In this document: piece after piece, positions 17,805-26,508 of the stretch
How the letters are laid out: each line of letters opens with the position of its first letter
How positions within the stretch are numbered: the first letter of the stretch is position 1
NCBI GenBank assembly: GCA_004352715.1
Contig: SCFE01000050.1
Location: 820,497 to 847,004, forward strand
Reading direction: 5' to 3'
Length of the DNA: 26,508 nt
From: Hofstenia miamia
Taxonomy: Eukaryota > Xenacoelomorpha > Acoela
Made by a program: the position numbers and the translations under genes
Notes under the pieces: generated by a model
Seen by the model: only the letters and a program-made list of their open reading frames with translations
The model's database searches: none
What the model was told of the DNA's origin: nothing

Positions 17805-17971
17805 GAGTAACAACTCCCAGCTGAGCAGGAACAGTTTTAGTAACAACAGACCTACAAAAAATATTATACCTGTTGCAATTAATGGCATAGTTATGCAGGC
17901 TGCCATTGATACCAGCACTTCTGTGTCAATTATAGCTGACACCTTGTTATGTTCTTCACTAACAGAAAAAT
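17797..17971 (+). pseudogene. pro: Aspartic protease (retropepsin-like), active site altered
   Basis: The frame opens after TAA at 17794, overlapping the gag end by 8 bp in a different frame, and is open to TAG at 17969. It reads I-I-P-V-A-I-N-G-I-V-M-Q-A-A-I-D-T-S-T-S-V-S-I-I. This aligns with the retropepsin pattern (hydrophobic strand, then h-D-T/S-G-A-S-x-S/N-h-I). The catalytic D-T is present but the glycine of D-T-G is serine, which should cripple the enzyme. Retropepsins cleave the Gag-Pol polyprotein. The overlap with gag in another frame fits either programmed frameshifting in the ancestor or simple decay. I cannot separate these. The rest of the protease, including the flap region and the I-L-G box, is not readable. 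Confidence 0.65.
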
Positions 17972-18115
17972 AGAACCATTCAGTTAGCATTTTATCACTC
18001 TTACCAGTGATCAGCACTTAACCACAACATTGTCAAAAACAATCAACAGGGCATGATTTCTAAAAAGATAGTAATATTAGCATAAATATTACAATGCAGA
18101 AATAACACATGTACA

Positions 18116-19010
18116 ATGGCATTACTAAACAAAAGCAACAAGTTTATCACTATTACACCAGAAATAATCAAAATCTATTTGTCACTGGTAATCATTATTG
18201 TGCAGAAAAAACCAAAACCTATTTTATCAAAAACCAATAACCAATCTGCACCAACCATCACTACAGCTTCACACCCTCACTTAAGTGACTCTGAAGCAGA
18301 ATCCCTAAACATGTTATTGCACAAACACAAAATGATATTTAACTTCAATACCATCAGCATAGGGAAAGCCATTGGAGAAGAACACTACATAGAAACTGTA
18401 AACAACACACCAATTCAACAACCAGTCTACCTTGTGCAAAAAAACCTAAAACAAGAACATTCTAAGATCATCACTGACTTACTAAATAATGGCATTATCC
18501 AGCTATGAAAAAACCCTTATGCTTGCCTACTATATTCATTAAACAACATGACAAATACAGATTGTGCATAGATTTCCACAAGCTTAACAATATCACCAAA
18601 AAGATGCATATCCTTTTTCTCAAATTGAACAAATATTATACACTTCATGTCAGAATTTGTGTTTTTTGACACTTATGTAAAGCCTATTGGCAAGTGCAAA
18701 TGCATAAATCTGACATCAAAAAAACCATGTTTATAACTCCTCACAGTTTATTCAAGTGGCACTACATGGCCTTCAGGCTTTGCAATGCACTGGCCACATT
18801 CCAACATTATGTCACCAAAGTATTATAAAATGATGAAAATCAATTAGACAAAGAAATCAAAGCCTACATTGATGATATTTTAATAGCTTTGAAAACCATA
18901 CCAGATCACTTACAAAAATTCAATAAAATTTTACACTTACTCAAGTCATCAGGTTTAAAAATAAATTTTAAAAAAATGTCACTTTCTTCAAAAATCAGTC
19001 ATATTCCTTA
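18116..19010 (+). pseudogene. pol: Ty3/gypsy-type reverse transcriptase, broken
   Basis: The first 130 codons (18116-18508) hold the typical lead-in: L-N-M-L-L-H-K-H-K-M-I-F-N-F, G-E-E-H-Y-I-E-T with P-I-Q-Q-P-V-Y, then I-I-T-D-L-L-N-N-G-I-I-Q. After a frameshift comes K-Y-R-L-C-I-D-F-H-K-L-N-N-I-T (about 18550-18596). The motif A segment reads L-C-K-A-Y-W-Q-V-Q (about 18675-18701), but the catalytic aspartate codon just before it is lost in TGA-CAC. Motif B-like F-R-L-C-N-A-L-A-T-F-Q is at about 18772-18804. Motif C, Y-I-D-D-I-L-I-A, is intact at 18865-18888, followed by G-L-K-I-N-F-K-K. At least two frame changes and several stops. A live enzyme would copy element RNA to DNA in the cytoplasmic particle. 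Confidence 0.9.
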
Positions 19011-19049
19011 GAAGAAAAAGAGAGAAGGGAAAAATCAGCCCTATAGAAG

Positions 19050-19817
19050 GTGCCTGTGATACCATTGAAAAATTTACACCACCTAATAAAAAAAGATGTA
19101 CAATGCATATTAGGTTTTTTTAACTACTACCAAATATTCATATCTAATATTACTGAAAAAACAATATGCATGTCATATCTATTAAAAGGGAAAACATCAT
19201 TTCAATGGTCTTAGGACCACCAACAAGAACTAAACAACCAAAAATCAGAATTAAAATAATTACCCAGTCTGAACAACCCAGACTTTTCTAAGGAATTCAT
19301 CCTCAACTATGATGTCAACTCCATAGCCATCAGTGCAGCACTAAGCCAAATCATAGACAGCATAGAAACACCAATACAGTTCTTTAGTCATAATCTTTGC
19401 CCAGCAGACTTGAACTATGGCTCAACCAAGGTTCAAATGCTTGCATTCATTGAAAGTCTGAAAAAATTCAGATACTTTTTGTTAGGACAGTCACATTTCA
19501 CCATATGCACTGATAACTCAGGTCTAAGTTGGTTGAAAAAATTCTCTGGTTACTGATCCAACATCATTGCTCAATGGATTGAGTATTTAACTAACTTCAA
19601 TTTCACTATAGTACATAGGAAAGGTAGACAGCATACAAATGCTGATTTTCTAAACACATTACATCAGTACCATCATGACAAAGCCAAACCAATACATGAA
19701 AATGCTCCTTTCCCATTCATCTCCCATTCAACATACAACCACTTGTCTGACATCAACACAGATAGGCAAGGCCATCCTATACTACCAGTTTATCTAAAAG
19801 AGGAGAGAGATAATTAA
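19050..19817 (+). pseudogene. pol: RT connection and RNase H domain
   Basis: The connection region is poorly preserved (F-T-P-P-N-K-K near 19072, then F-Q-W-S near 19200). RNase H is clear from N-P-D-F-S-K-E-F-I-L-N-Y-D (about 19275-19313), with the first catalytic aspartate in the N-Y-D-V position, then A-A-L-S-Q, P-I-Q-F-F-S-H-N-L, and D-L-N-Y-G-S-T-K-V-Q-M-L-A-F-I. The family's E-x-L-A glutamate reads Q here. The third acidic site is kept in C-T-D-N-S-G-L-S-W-L (about 19507-19537). The end of the domain has I-V-H-R-K-G-R-Q-H-T-N-A-D-F-L (about 19609-19653). One TGA interrupts near 19555. The frame then runs to TAA at 19815. Confidence 0.85.
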
Positions 19818-20396
19818 ACATCAACACAATGATATACAATTAAAAGAAATTATAAATAAAATTAAAAACACAAAAACACAATAAATTAATTTACTCAGCA
19901 AATACTACAACAGTTATAAATGGGCCTTAACAGGAAACTGTCTTCTCTTTGCTATGGATAAACACCATAATCCAATCATGCTACCTGAATATTATAAATG
20001 TGATATTGCTTGAAAGTTCCAAACAGAATGAACTTTGAACACCCAATTCATTTGTATAGGGGTTAGATCCATTATTACTGATGCTAGTGATAAGTGTACC
20101 ACTTATGTCCTAACAAACACCACACATTTTCCAAATCACAAAAGCCAACATTCAAAAAATTACATCATCTGGTCTAAATAATATAGTCCATGTTGATATT
20201 GAACAAGTATCAAAAGATGATGAAGGCTTTTAATACATACTCACTTTAGTAGACAATTTTACCAAATATGCTCACATGGTCCCCATCAATGACCAAACAA
20301 CATGTATTGCCACCACAGTAATATTACACACATGGATTCTCTGTTTTGGTCCTATGTCTACACTAATATCAGATCAAGGCACACAATTTGAAGGCT
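19645..20396 (+). repeat. 752-bp segment duplicated at 20398-21149 (assembly overlap), first copy
   Basis: Identical to 20398-21149 as far as I can compare by eye. It ends exactly at the single N. This is the signature of two overlapping contigs placed end to end without merging, so the biological sequence has one copy and pol runs 19645-20396 then 21150 onward. Confidence 0.95.
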
Positions 20397-20397
20397 N
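20397..20397. other. Single-N contig join
   Basis: A one-base placeholder between ...aaggct and attttctaaac. Some scaffolders write one n for an unmerged negative gap. The 60-codon frame crossing it (20388-20570) is an artefact. Confidence 0.95.
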
Positions 20398-21149
20398 ATT
20401 TTCTAAACACATTACATCAGTACCATCATGACAAAGCCAAACCAATACATGAAAATGCTCCTTTCCCATTCATCTCCCATTCAACATACAACCACTTGTC
20501 TGACATCAACACAGATAGGCAAGGCCATCCTATACTACCAGTTTATCTAAAAGAGGAGAGAGATAATTAAACATCAACACAATGATATACAATTAAAAGA
20601 AATTATAAATAAAATTAAAAACACAAAAACACAATAAATTAATTTACTCAGCAAATACTACAACAGTTATAAATGGGCCTTAACAGGAAACTGTCTTCTC
20701 TTTGCTATGGATAAACACCATAATCCAATCATGCTACCTGAATATTATAAATGTGATATTGCTTGAAAGTTCCAAACAGAATGAACTTTGAACACCCAAT
20801 TCATTTGTATAGGGGTTAGATCCATTATTACTGATGCTAGTGATAAGTGTACCACTTATGTCCTAACAAACACCACACATTTTCCAAATCACAAAAGCCA
20901 ACATTCAAAAAATTACATCATCTGGTCTAAATAATATAGTCCATGTTGATATTGAACAAGTATCAAAAGATGATGAAGGCTTTTAATACATACTCACTTT
21001 AGTAGACAATTTTACCAAATATGCTCACATGGTCCCCATCAATGACCAAACAACATGTATTGCCACCACAGTAATATTACACACATGGATTCTCTGTTTT
21101 GGTCCTATGTCTACACTAATATCAGATCAAGGCACACAATTTGAAGGCT
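20398..21149 (+). repeat. 752-bp segment duplicated from 19645-20396 (assembly overlap), second copy
   Basis: Second copy of the overlap. It continues without a break into the integrase core, so it should be preferred when reading the element. Confidence 0.95.
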
Positions 21150-21445
21150 CTCTCACACAGGAACTATTACAACAGCTTGACTTCTTACATGAGCATGCTG
21201 CACCATATCATCAGCAAAGCAAAGGTGTAGTGGAAAGACTTAACAAAACTTTAATTAAGCTCATACTTATTGCAACTTCCAGAGTTGGAGGCAAATACTG
21301 GAGATATATACTTCCCCATATAGAATACATTTATAACACTAGCATTCACTTTACAACCAGTCTCACACCTTTCAAAGCAACATACAGCCATGAAGCTAAT
21401 ACACCACTAGCAATGATGTATAAACAATACAATCTACTTCCATAA
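20900..21445 (+). pseudogene. pol: Integrase catalytic core, DD35E triad complete
   Basis: Retroviral-type integrase (rve fold). The first catalytic Asp is in V-H-V-D-I-E at 20948, followed by one TAA (20984-20986) and Y-I-L-T-L-V-D-N-F-T-K-Y-A. The second Asp is in L-I-S-D-Q-G-T-Q-F at 21125. The Glu is in K-G-V-V-E-R-L-N-K-T-L at 21233. D1 to D2 is 59 residues, and 35 residues lie between the second Asp and the Glu, the standard D-D-35-E. P-H-I-E-Y-I-Y-N-T-S and S-L-T-P-F-K-A-T-Y close the core, as in Ty3/gypsy integrases. The upstream H-H-C-C zinc domain is not clearly readable (H-H-N-P-I-M-L-P near 20718 is in the expected place). From 21029 the frame is open for 138 codons to TAA at 21443. 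All three catalytic residues survive, but the stop at 20984 inactivates the copy. Confidence 0.9.
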
Positions 21446-21578
21446 AAATGATTACATCAAAGACTTGATGCAGCAACTATAAGAGATACATGAAACCATA
21501 TGCATGTTTAACAAGAAAAGTTCAATTCACTAAATATGCAATTACAACAAAGAGTTGTACTGTCAACCACATTAAGTT

Positions 21579-21740
21579 GGTGATAAAGTCTATTCTTTTA
21601 CACCAGTACAAACTACTGATGACAAACAAACTTGTAAACTTGCTATGTCCTGGTCAGGTCCACACACAATCACTAAAGTGTTAAACCATCACAACTATAT
21701 CCTAGACAATGGTACAACAAGAAATTTCCAATTGTTATGA
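21579..21740 (+). pseudogene. pol: Integrase C-terminal GPHTI-type domain
   Basis: In the frame starting at 21579 the sequence reads G-D-K-V-Y-S-F-T-P-V, then L-A-M-S-W-S-G-P-H-T-I-T-K-V-L and N-Y-I-L-D-N-G. This is the DNA-binding SH3-like domain found after the core in Ty3/gypsy integrases (G-D-x-V ... W-x-G-P-y-x-I ... Y-x-l). No chromodomain follows. It lies about 130 bp after the core frame ends, in another frame, so at least one indel separates them. Confidence 0.8.
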
Positions 21741-21817
21741 AGAACAATTAAAGACATAGAAAATACAATAATCAATAACAAACATGAATTTCAAATCATA
21801 AACAATGACAACAACAT

Positions 21818-22602
21818 TTGATGTTTGATGACCCTGTGACATTTTCTGACATACCTAATCCTCAATTTCAAATTTTGCCTAATCACAAAGCACACCCAAA
21901 ACACAATGAATCCCAAAACTGGGATCTAAATCTTTATATTCTTTTTAGAACTCAATCAAATAAAGTGAACTTTTTAAACATTCATGCACTGAGAGCAGCA
22001 CTTCTTACACCTCCAATCATTGTTGTAGAATCACACACTCACACTGAAGTAGAAGTCCATCCTCACATCCATTGTACAGGTTGGATGCCAGTGGAAACTA
22101 CACACCTAGTCTAGGAGCAAATACCAACTAATGCATCTGTTGTATTCTTGAACCCTTCATCATCTCTATGGTACTGCATAGAGGTCAAGGTGTATCAAGT
22201 GGTCATTCAACCTCACAAACCACCTACCCATGGTACAACTTGGGTAGCCATCTCACAGATGGGTCTGACATGGACATTGTGCATACCACAAAACAAAGAT
22301 TGGAAATCAGTATAGCAGAAGAGTCAGTATTACAACTGATAGTATTACCCCAATCTTAAAAGCATCATCATCACTCATGCTCCCCTAAGTTCCATATCCT
22401 CACATAGACTGCCTCTCAGCAATGCTCATTGGAACAGCAGAATCAACAGCATGCTCAACTGCACATTATATCACAGAATCACAGTTATCTCTGGAGACAA
22501 AATTGCTCATAAATAAGTAATTGGATATTCCTAATCACAAAGTTAGTTGTTCTGTATTACCTTATCTTATAGATGCTGAAAAACATCCAGTGATTAACAC
22601 TC
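21818..22602 (+). pseudogene. Start of the post-integrase coding region, unknown protein
   Basis: Decayed coding-like sequence directly after integrase, G-poor like pol. Readable blocks: D-P-V-T-F-S-D-I-P-N-P-Q-F and a His-rich part, H-T-H-T-E-V-E-V-H-P-H-I-H, in 21818-22114. In the next frame come N-A-S-V-V-F-L-N-P-S-S-S-L-W-Y-C-I-E-V and W-V-A-I-S-Q-M-G-L-T-W (about 22135-22290), then L-I-G-T-A-E-S-T-A-C-S-T-A-H-Y-I-T-E and V-S-C-S-V-L-P-Y-L-I-D-A-E-K (about 22425-22590). I recognise no family. It lacks clear envelope features such as a signal peptide, furin site or C-terminal anchor, so calling it env would be a guess. The last 407 bp recur at 23098-23504, where the reading should be continued. 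Confidence 0.5.
22196..22602 (+). repeat. 407-bp segment repeated at 23098-23504, first copy
   Basis: Identical to 23098-23504 by eye. Beyond it the two copies diverge: 22603-22720 and 23505-23622 are still similar (roughly three quarters) and then unrelated. Confidence 0.9.
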
Positions 22603-23096
22603 TTATCTTTTATACACACAAGATGTGAGAAGAAATGTACTGCTCTTATTATTGTAGTATTGTACACACCAACTTTGATGCCAAGTTTTGTATTACTACT
22701 CTCCATCATTTGCTATATTACTGTAGCATCTGCTAACAAGCTTTAACTCAAGTTGACTGATTCCTTTTGAATGCAATTCTGTGTTAAGTGTGGGTAGGGC
22801 TGTACTTTTACTAACTGCTTTATTCTATTAATACTCTTAGTTGACTTTGACTAACTATATCATAATCAAACACTGTTTAGGTGTGGACAGAATGCTGCAA
22901 TTCTCCTGGTAGATGATCTTTCATGAGGCCTCTGGCCAACTCTGATCTCTGAATCTGCCAACAAGTGTTTGCCTTTGTCATCAGTGAATTTTTCCCAAAA
23001 CCTCAGCTCAATGAAGTAATTTATGTGTTCCCTATCCTAACTCAGTGCAACCCTCAAGACTGGATGTGACTGACTTAAACTCAATTTGTATTGTGT
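22603..23096. other. Divergent branch, likely from another copy of the element
   Basis: The first ~120 bp resemble 23505-23622 with many substitutions. The remainder (from about 22725) is unrelated to the path after the single N and less G-poor, with gtgggtagggctg and GC-richer pieces. No frame of interest. Best read as the end of a contig from a different repeat copy that was placed in front of the true continuation. Confidence 0.6.
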
Positions 23097-23097
23097 N
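23097..23097. other. Single-N contig join
   Basis: The sequence after the n restarts at the equivalent of 22196. Unlike the join at 20397, the upstream contig end does not match the downstream contig fully. Confidence 0.95.
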
Positions 23098-23504
23098 CAA
23101 GTGGTCATTCAACCTCACAAACCACCTACCCATGGTACAACTTGGGTAGCCATCTCACAGATGGGTCTGACATGGACATTGTGCATACCACAAAACAAAG
23201 ATTGGAAATCAGTATAGCAGAAGAGTCAGTATTACAACTGATAGTATTACCCCAATCTTAAAAGCATCATCATCACTCATGCTCCCCTAAGTTCCATATC
23301 CTCACATAGACTGCCTCTCAGCAATGCTCATTGGAACAGCAGAATCAACAGCATGCTCAACTGCACATTATATCACAGAATCACAGTTATCTCTGGAGAC
23401 AAAATTGCTCATAAATAAGTAATTGGATATTCCTAATCACAAAGTTAGTTGTTCTGTATTACCTTATCTTATAGATGCTGAAAAACATCCAGTGATTAAC
23501 ACTC
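23098..23504 (+). repeat. 407-bp segment repeated from 22196-22602, second copy
   Basis: This copy continues into the coding-like path at 23505-26010, so it is the better continuation of the element. Confidence 0.9.
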
Positions 23505-25076
23505 CTATCTTTTAAATGCATAAGATGCAAGAAGAAATGAACCACTCTTATTATCACAGTACTGTACACACTAACTTTGATGCTGAGTTTCATATTAATA
23601 ATCTCCATCATTTACAATTTAATTATGCAACCATAATTTAATCTTTCTCTTGAAAATTTACTTGCTATTTACTTTATTAAAAATGAAGAGTTAATGGATA
23701 CTAAACTAATAGAGAAAATATCTCTTGCTTATAAACTTGCTAAAGCTTCTCACATTAAACTCACTCTTGTTATCTTGGATGCTACCCAGAATCAATTAGT
23801 TGGAGCAGAACTGTATGAAATCAAACTAAGTTTAGACAATTTCTTTATTCTCCAACCTACTAATTTTTCTGTACTCAGTTTACCAGACTATAGTTCTTCA
23901 AAGGCAGCATTAATACATATCAATCTATATCTACACACTAGATGATGTTTGATAAATGTTTAGCAGTACATATTTTACTTCAAGCACAATTGTACAAGTT
24001 AATCTCACAAAAACCAGCACCTGCTAACATTACTGTCAGCTTTGCTTTTATGCAATTAATCAACACCTTAAATGAAATCAGCAGCATTTGGACCACCATA
24101 AAAGCTGACCATCCAACTGAAAATAGTTGACCTCACTCCTCACATTAATATATCTTCACCTTCCAGTCAATATCACTATTCTGCAGAATGAATACTGCAC
24201 AACATACAACAAAGCTTAACAGCACAAGATTAAACTGATTTCAGAAAAGCTTTTTTCAAAGAATCACAAGCTCCTGATGTCAATGTCAAATCAGGACTAT
24301 GGCTAATTGCAATATATTTAACTGAAAATGCTAACTTAGAGTTTCCTATATCTCACAAAACTTGGGACACCATCTGACAAAGCAAATACCATGAGATCTC
24401 CGTCATTCCTATTTCTGTGTGATTACAGAATTGTCTTTTATACAGAACATCCATACTGATGTCACCTCAGGGAAAACAAACCAAACCCATGAATCTTTTT
24501 GAAAAATATAATTCCCTCATTATTAAGAAGGAAACCCCTCTTGCCTATCACACTCATAAGCAACAAACTTGTCATCACAACAAGAGACATTCACATGCTA
24601 TCAGATATATGCAGAAAATACATGGGGGGGAGCAACATGTGATACAAAATTATACTCTCTACCAGATAATAACACACCTTTATCATTGACCTATCTCATT
24701 TGTCACCAAAAGCATTTGATGCTTGATTACTATGATAAATCAAGTAAATATCTCATTGTAATAAAAAACAAAATTTTATTTAATTATCACAGCAAGTTTT
24801 ACCCAGAAAGCTCCTACAATATGCTGACTACTACCCTCAAATATAAAAAAGACAGTACCAAATGCATCCTGATAGAAATCATTGAACAATCTATTCAGTC
24901 ACCACAACAGTTGCAAATGAATGAAGACATCATGCTATCAATAGAAATACGTTTGACTCCATGCCACCTAACAACAATTTAAGAAAATAATCTCAAAATA
25001 TTAGGTGCTGAGATATTATCACCTAAACCAGAATGGATAAAAACATGCATCCACTTACCTGATATGTGTTACTAAA
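23505..25076 (+). pseudogene. Post-integrase coding region, middle part, unknown
   Basis: A chain of frames that change phase several times but keep protein-like composition. About 23649-23942 includes L-I-E-K-I-S-L-A-Y-K-L-A and L-T-L-V-I-L-D-A-T-Q-N-Q-L-V-G. Next is 23942-24130 (A-V-H-I-L-L-Q-A-Q-L-Y-K-L). About 24237-24360 has D-F-R-K-A-F-F-K-E-S-Q and S-G-L-W-L-I-A-I-Y-L-T-E. Then 24459-24600, and 24569-24982 with T-W-G-G-A-T-C-D-T-K-L and H-L-M-L-D-Y-Y-D-K-S-S-K-Y-L-I-V. Joined end to end these would be a protein of several hundred residues lying before the exonuclease-like domain. No known domain is recognised in this part. A chain of unrelated short frames by chance is unlikely given the low stop density between shifts, but it has not been tested. 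Confidence 0.5.
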
Positions 25077-25955
25077 GCTACCCCAATTGATGCAACAATG
25101 GTGGATTGCCAATACATTGTTATGAAAAAAATCAACAGCATTTCTTATATGAAAATTTGTTTCACCAAAGCTTGGACTAAATCAGATATAGCTCTTTTAC
25201 TTGAGCCACACTTACAACTTGCTTTTGATGTAGAAGGAGCTATTGAGATGGAAAACAATTACTGCATCCCCAGTCCACTAATACATACTGCTATTATCCA
25301 ACCATCATGGAGATCTACTCATAAGAAAACCCACTGTGTACACATTCCACTAACTGAAGACGAACAATACAATAACATTCTTGGTGATCTTGTAAAAAAC
25401 TAAGCTCAACAAAAACTCATAAGAAATGACAATACATCATGTTTATATGCTGATGGTCACGTTACTCTAGCCTACATCTTTTGCAATGTTAACCCAGTAT
25501 CTGATCAAATCTATCACCTTAGACAATCACTCACAAAACTACTGTCCAAAACATTCATTTTATTTTCTGGCATGATTGATCTCCTCTGGACTGATCTAAT
25601 CCAAAACACACTCAAATATTATGATGTCACAAAGGACATCAAAATTATAACAATGCTGTGAGCCAAGATAAATGAACCTGATCTAATCACAGAAGAAATA
25701 CTCAACAAGCACATGTCAATTTACTTTGATGAAGTTAAGTCTCAAACTAATCTGTATACATTCTTTAAATTTTTCTACCCTGAAACTACAATCAAAGAAG
25801 ATGAAGCTCATGCACCTGATATTGATGCTCAAATGACATTACTTATTGCTCTGAATGGACTATACCTTTATTATAAATTCTACAACATTTTCACAGGAAA
25901 AATTAACTCTTTCTGCAATGCTTTACCATATCAACTAAAAAATGATCATACCTAA
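25077..25955 (+). pseudogene. DEDDh (DnaQ-like) 3'-5' exonuclease-like domain at the end of the element
   Basis: One frame runs from about 25077 to TAA at 25953 with only two internal stops (TAA at 25401, TGA at 25659). It contains the three DEDDh motifs in order. Exo I is L-A-F-D-V-E-G, with D at 25227 and E at 25233. Exo II is F-I-L-F-S-G-M-I-D-L-L-W, with D at 25578. Exo III is E-A-H-A-P-D-I-D-A-Q-M-T-L, with H at 25809 and D at 25824 (H-x4-D). Spacing is 117 residues from I to II and 77 from II to III, within the range of the superfamily. D-I-K-I-I-T-M after Exo II resembles the strand that usually precedes the second half of the fold. Enzymes of this superfamily remove nucleotides from 3' ends of DNA or RNA using two metal ions. 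Such a domain is not a standard part of LTR retrotransposons. I assign the fold from motifs and spacing only. Two stops mean this copy is dead. Confidence 0.5.
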
Positions 25956-26120
25956 GTTCTATAAATTCACTAAAACTCTAACTTCAGAACTGGAATCAAT
26001 CTGTTATGCAATTCTCTGATATTCTATCATGGAATGATCCACATGTTATCTTGTTGCTCCAACATGTTCAGTGACTCACACAACCTGATACTGTTGAATT
26101 GGTCAATTAAAATAGCTCAG

Positions 26121-26133
26121 CTTAGGGGGCGCA
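26121..26133 (+). promoter_or_regulatory. Possible polypurine tract at the 3' end of the element
   Basis: AGGGGG followed by CGCA|TGTGGC. A G-run is striking in such a G-poor region. In LTR elements the polypurine tract primes plus-strand DNA synthesis and lies directly before the 3' LTR, which usually begins TG. Here TG falls at 26134. There is no second LTR in the window for comparison, so this is a suggestion. Confidence 0.35.
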
Positions 26134-26508
26134 TGTGGCATCACTCAATGCATCACAAACATTTTGTCATTAGTATTTTGAATTTTTTAAATATCAATTG
26201 CACATTATTATAATACAAATATGTTTTGCCTCATTTGAATTAAAAAGTAGTAGAAAATCTGTGCAATTGTAGCATCATCCAAAAAAGAATAGCTGCAAAC
26301 AAAGGATTAACGTCGAATGATTACAGTGATTAAATATTATCAGAAATATGATTGTAAAATTTAGTTAATTATTCTCTTCATTTTGTAAGATGCAACCAAG
26401 TTACAATATTGTGCAAATTAAGAGAAACATATTAGCTGATTAAGTAATATTTGACAAATTGCAATGAGTGAAATTATGCTTACGTTTGAACAGCCATATT
26501 GGCAGAAG
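26134..26508. other. AT-rich tail: possible 3' LTR start or host flank
   Basis: After about 26165 the base composition returns to that of host DNA and no frames are seen. If the tract above is real, this would be LTR sequence running off the window. If not, it is host flank. Confidence 0.4.

Larger units (their letters stand above)
17319..26133 (+). mobile_element. Large decayed Ty3/gypsy-type retroelement with an extra 3' region
   Basis: Order on the plus strand: gag knuckle, protease, RT, RNase H, integrase. This is the Ty3/gypsy order (integrase last). A further ~2.7 kb of decayed coding sequence follows, ending in a DEDDh exonuclease-like domain, then a G-run and a composition change at about 26125-26165. 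The coding strand is markedly G-poor and A/C-rich from about 17.6 kb to 26.1 kb, unlike the LINEs and host DNA, which supports treating it as one unit. No 5' LTR or primer-binding site is visible, and the capsid part of gag is largely missing because the polB fragment ends right before it. Length in the window is inflated by two assembly duplications. Confidence 0.7.

Noticed and set aside
20388-20570. 60-codon frame over the single N
   Set aside because: Product of the uncollapsed contig overlap. The codons belong to the RNase H end at 19645-19817.
21818-26010. Envelope gene of an endogenous retrovirus
   Set aside because: No signal peptide, furin-like site, fusion peptide or C-terminal membrane anchor can be seen, and the end of the region has exonuclease motifs instead.

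Overview
The window is AT-rich, intron-bearing animal DNA, probably from an invertebrate. It holds a P-element/THAP9-type transposase fragment, several CR1/L2-like LINEs, a Polinton/Maverick-type DNA polymerase B fragment, a Ty3/gypsy-type retroelement and one exon of an MBT-repeat chromatin protein. This mix fits an AT-rich metazoan such as a cnidarian, but I cannot name the species from sequence alone. There is no bacterial operon, CRISPR array, or rRNA/tRNA gene that I can support.

Layout: 1-470, microsatellite and P-type transposase remnant. 1.9-4.55 kb, decayed CR1-like LINE (+) carrying a 364-bp MITE with a target-site duplication. 5.18-5.68 kb, two candidate 3'-terminal host exons (+). 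6.9-7.2 kb, coding-like stretch of unknown identity. 7.5-7.85 kb, LINE scrap and TA-rich palindrome. 7.83-8.92 kb (-), zinc-finger-like coding region and a small possible exon. 10.2-10.4 kb (-), exon leading into an MBT repeat and cut by an assembly gap. 12.35-15.27 kb, three decayed LINE 3' pieces (+). 15.4-16.8 kb, another LINE (-). 16.8-17.27 kb, truncated protein-primed-type polB. 17.3-26.13 kb, one large decayed retroelement on the + strand with unusually few G residues.

The retroelement has Gag with a CCHC knuckle, an aspartic protease, RT (YIDD), RNase H, a DD35E integrase with a GPHTI-type C-terminal domain, and then about 2.7 kb (after removal of assembly duplications) of further decayed coding sequence. 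The last part of that extra region has all three motifs of a DEDDh 3'-5' exonuclease in one frame. This is the most unusual signal in the window. The element ends near a G-run at 26125, where base composition changes abruptly.

Assembly quality matters. Two gaps are exactly 1000 N. Two single-N joins (20397, 23097) are flanked by sequence present on both sides: a perfect 752-bp repeat at the first, which is almost certainly an uncollapsed contig overlap, and a 407-bp repeat that then diverges at the second, which suggests two different repeat copies were joined. Nearly all reading frames here are broken, so most entries are fossils and not working genes.
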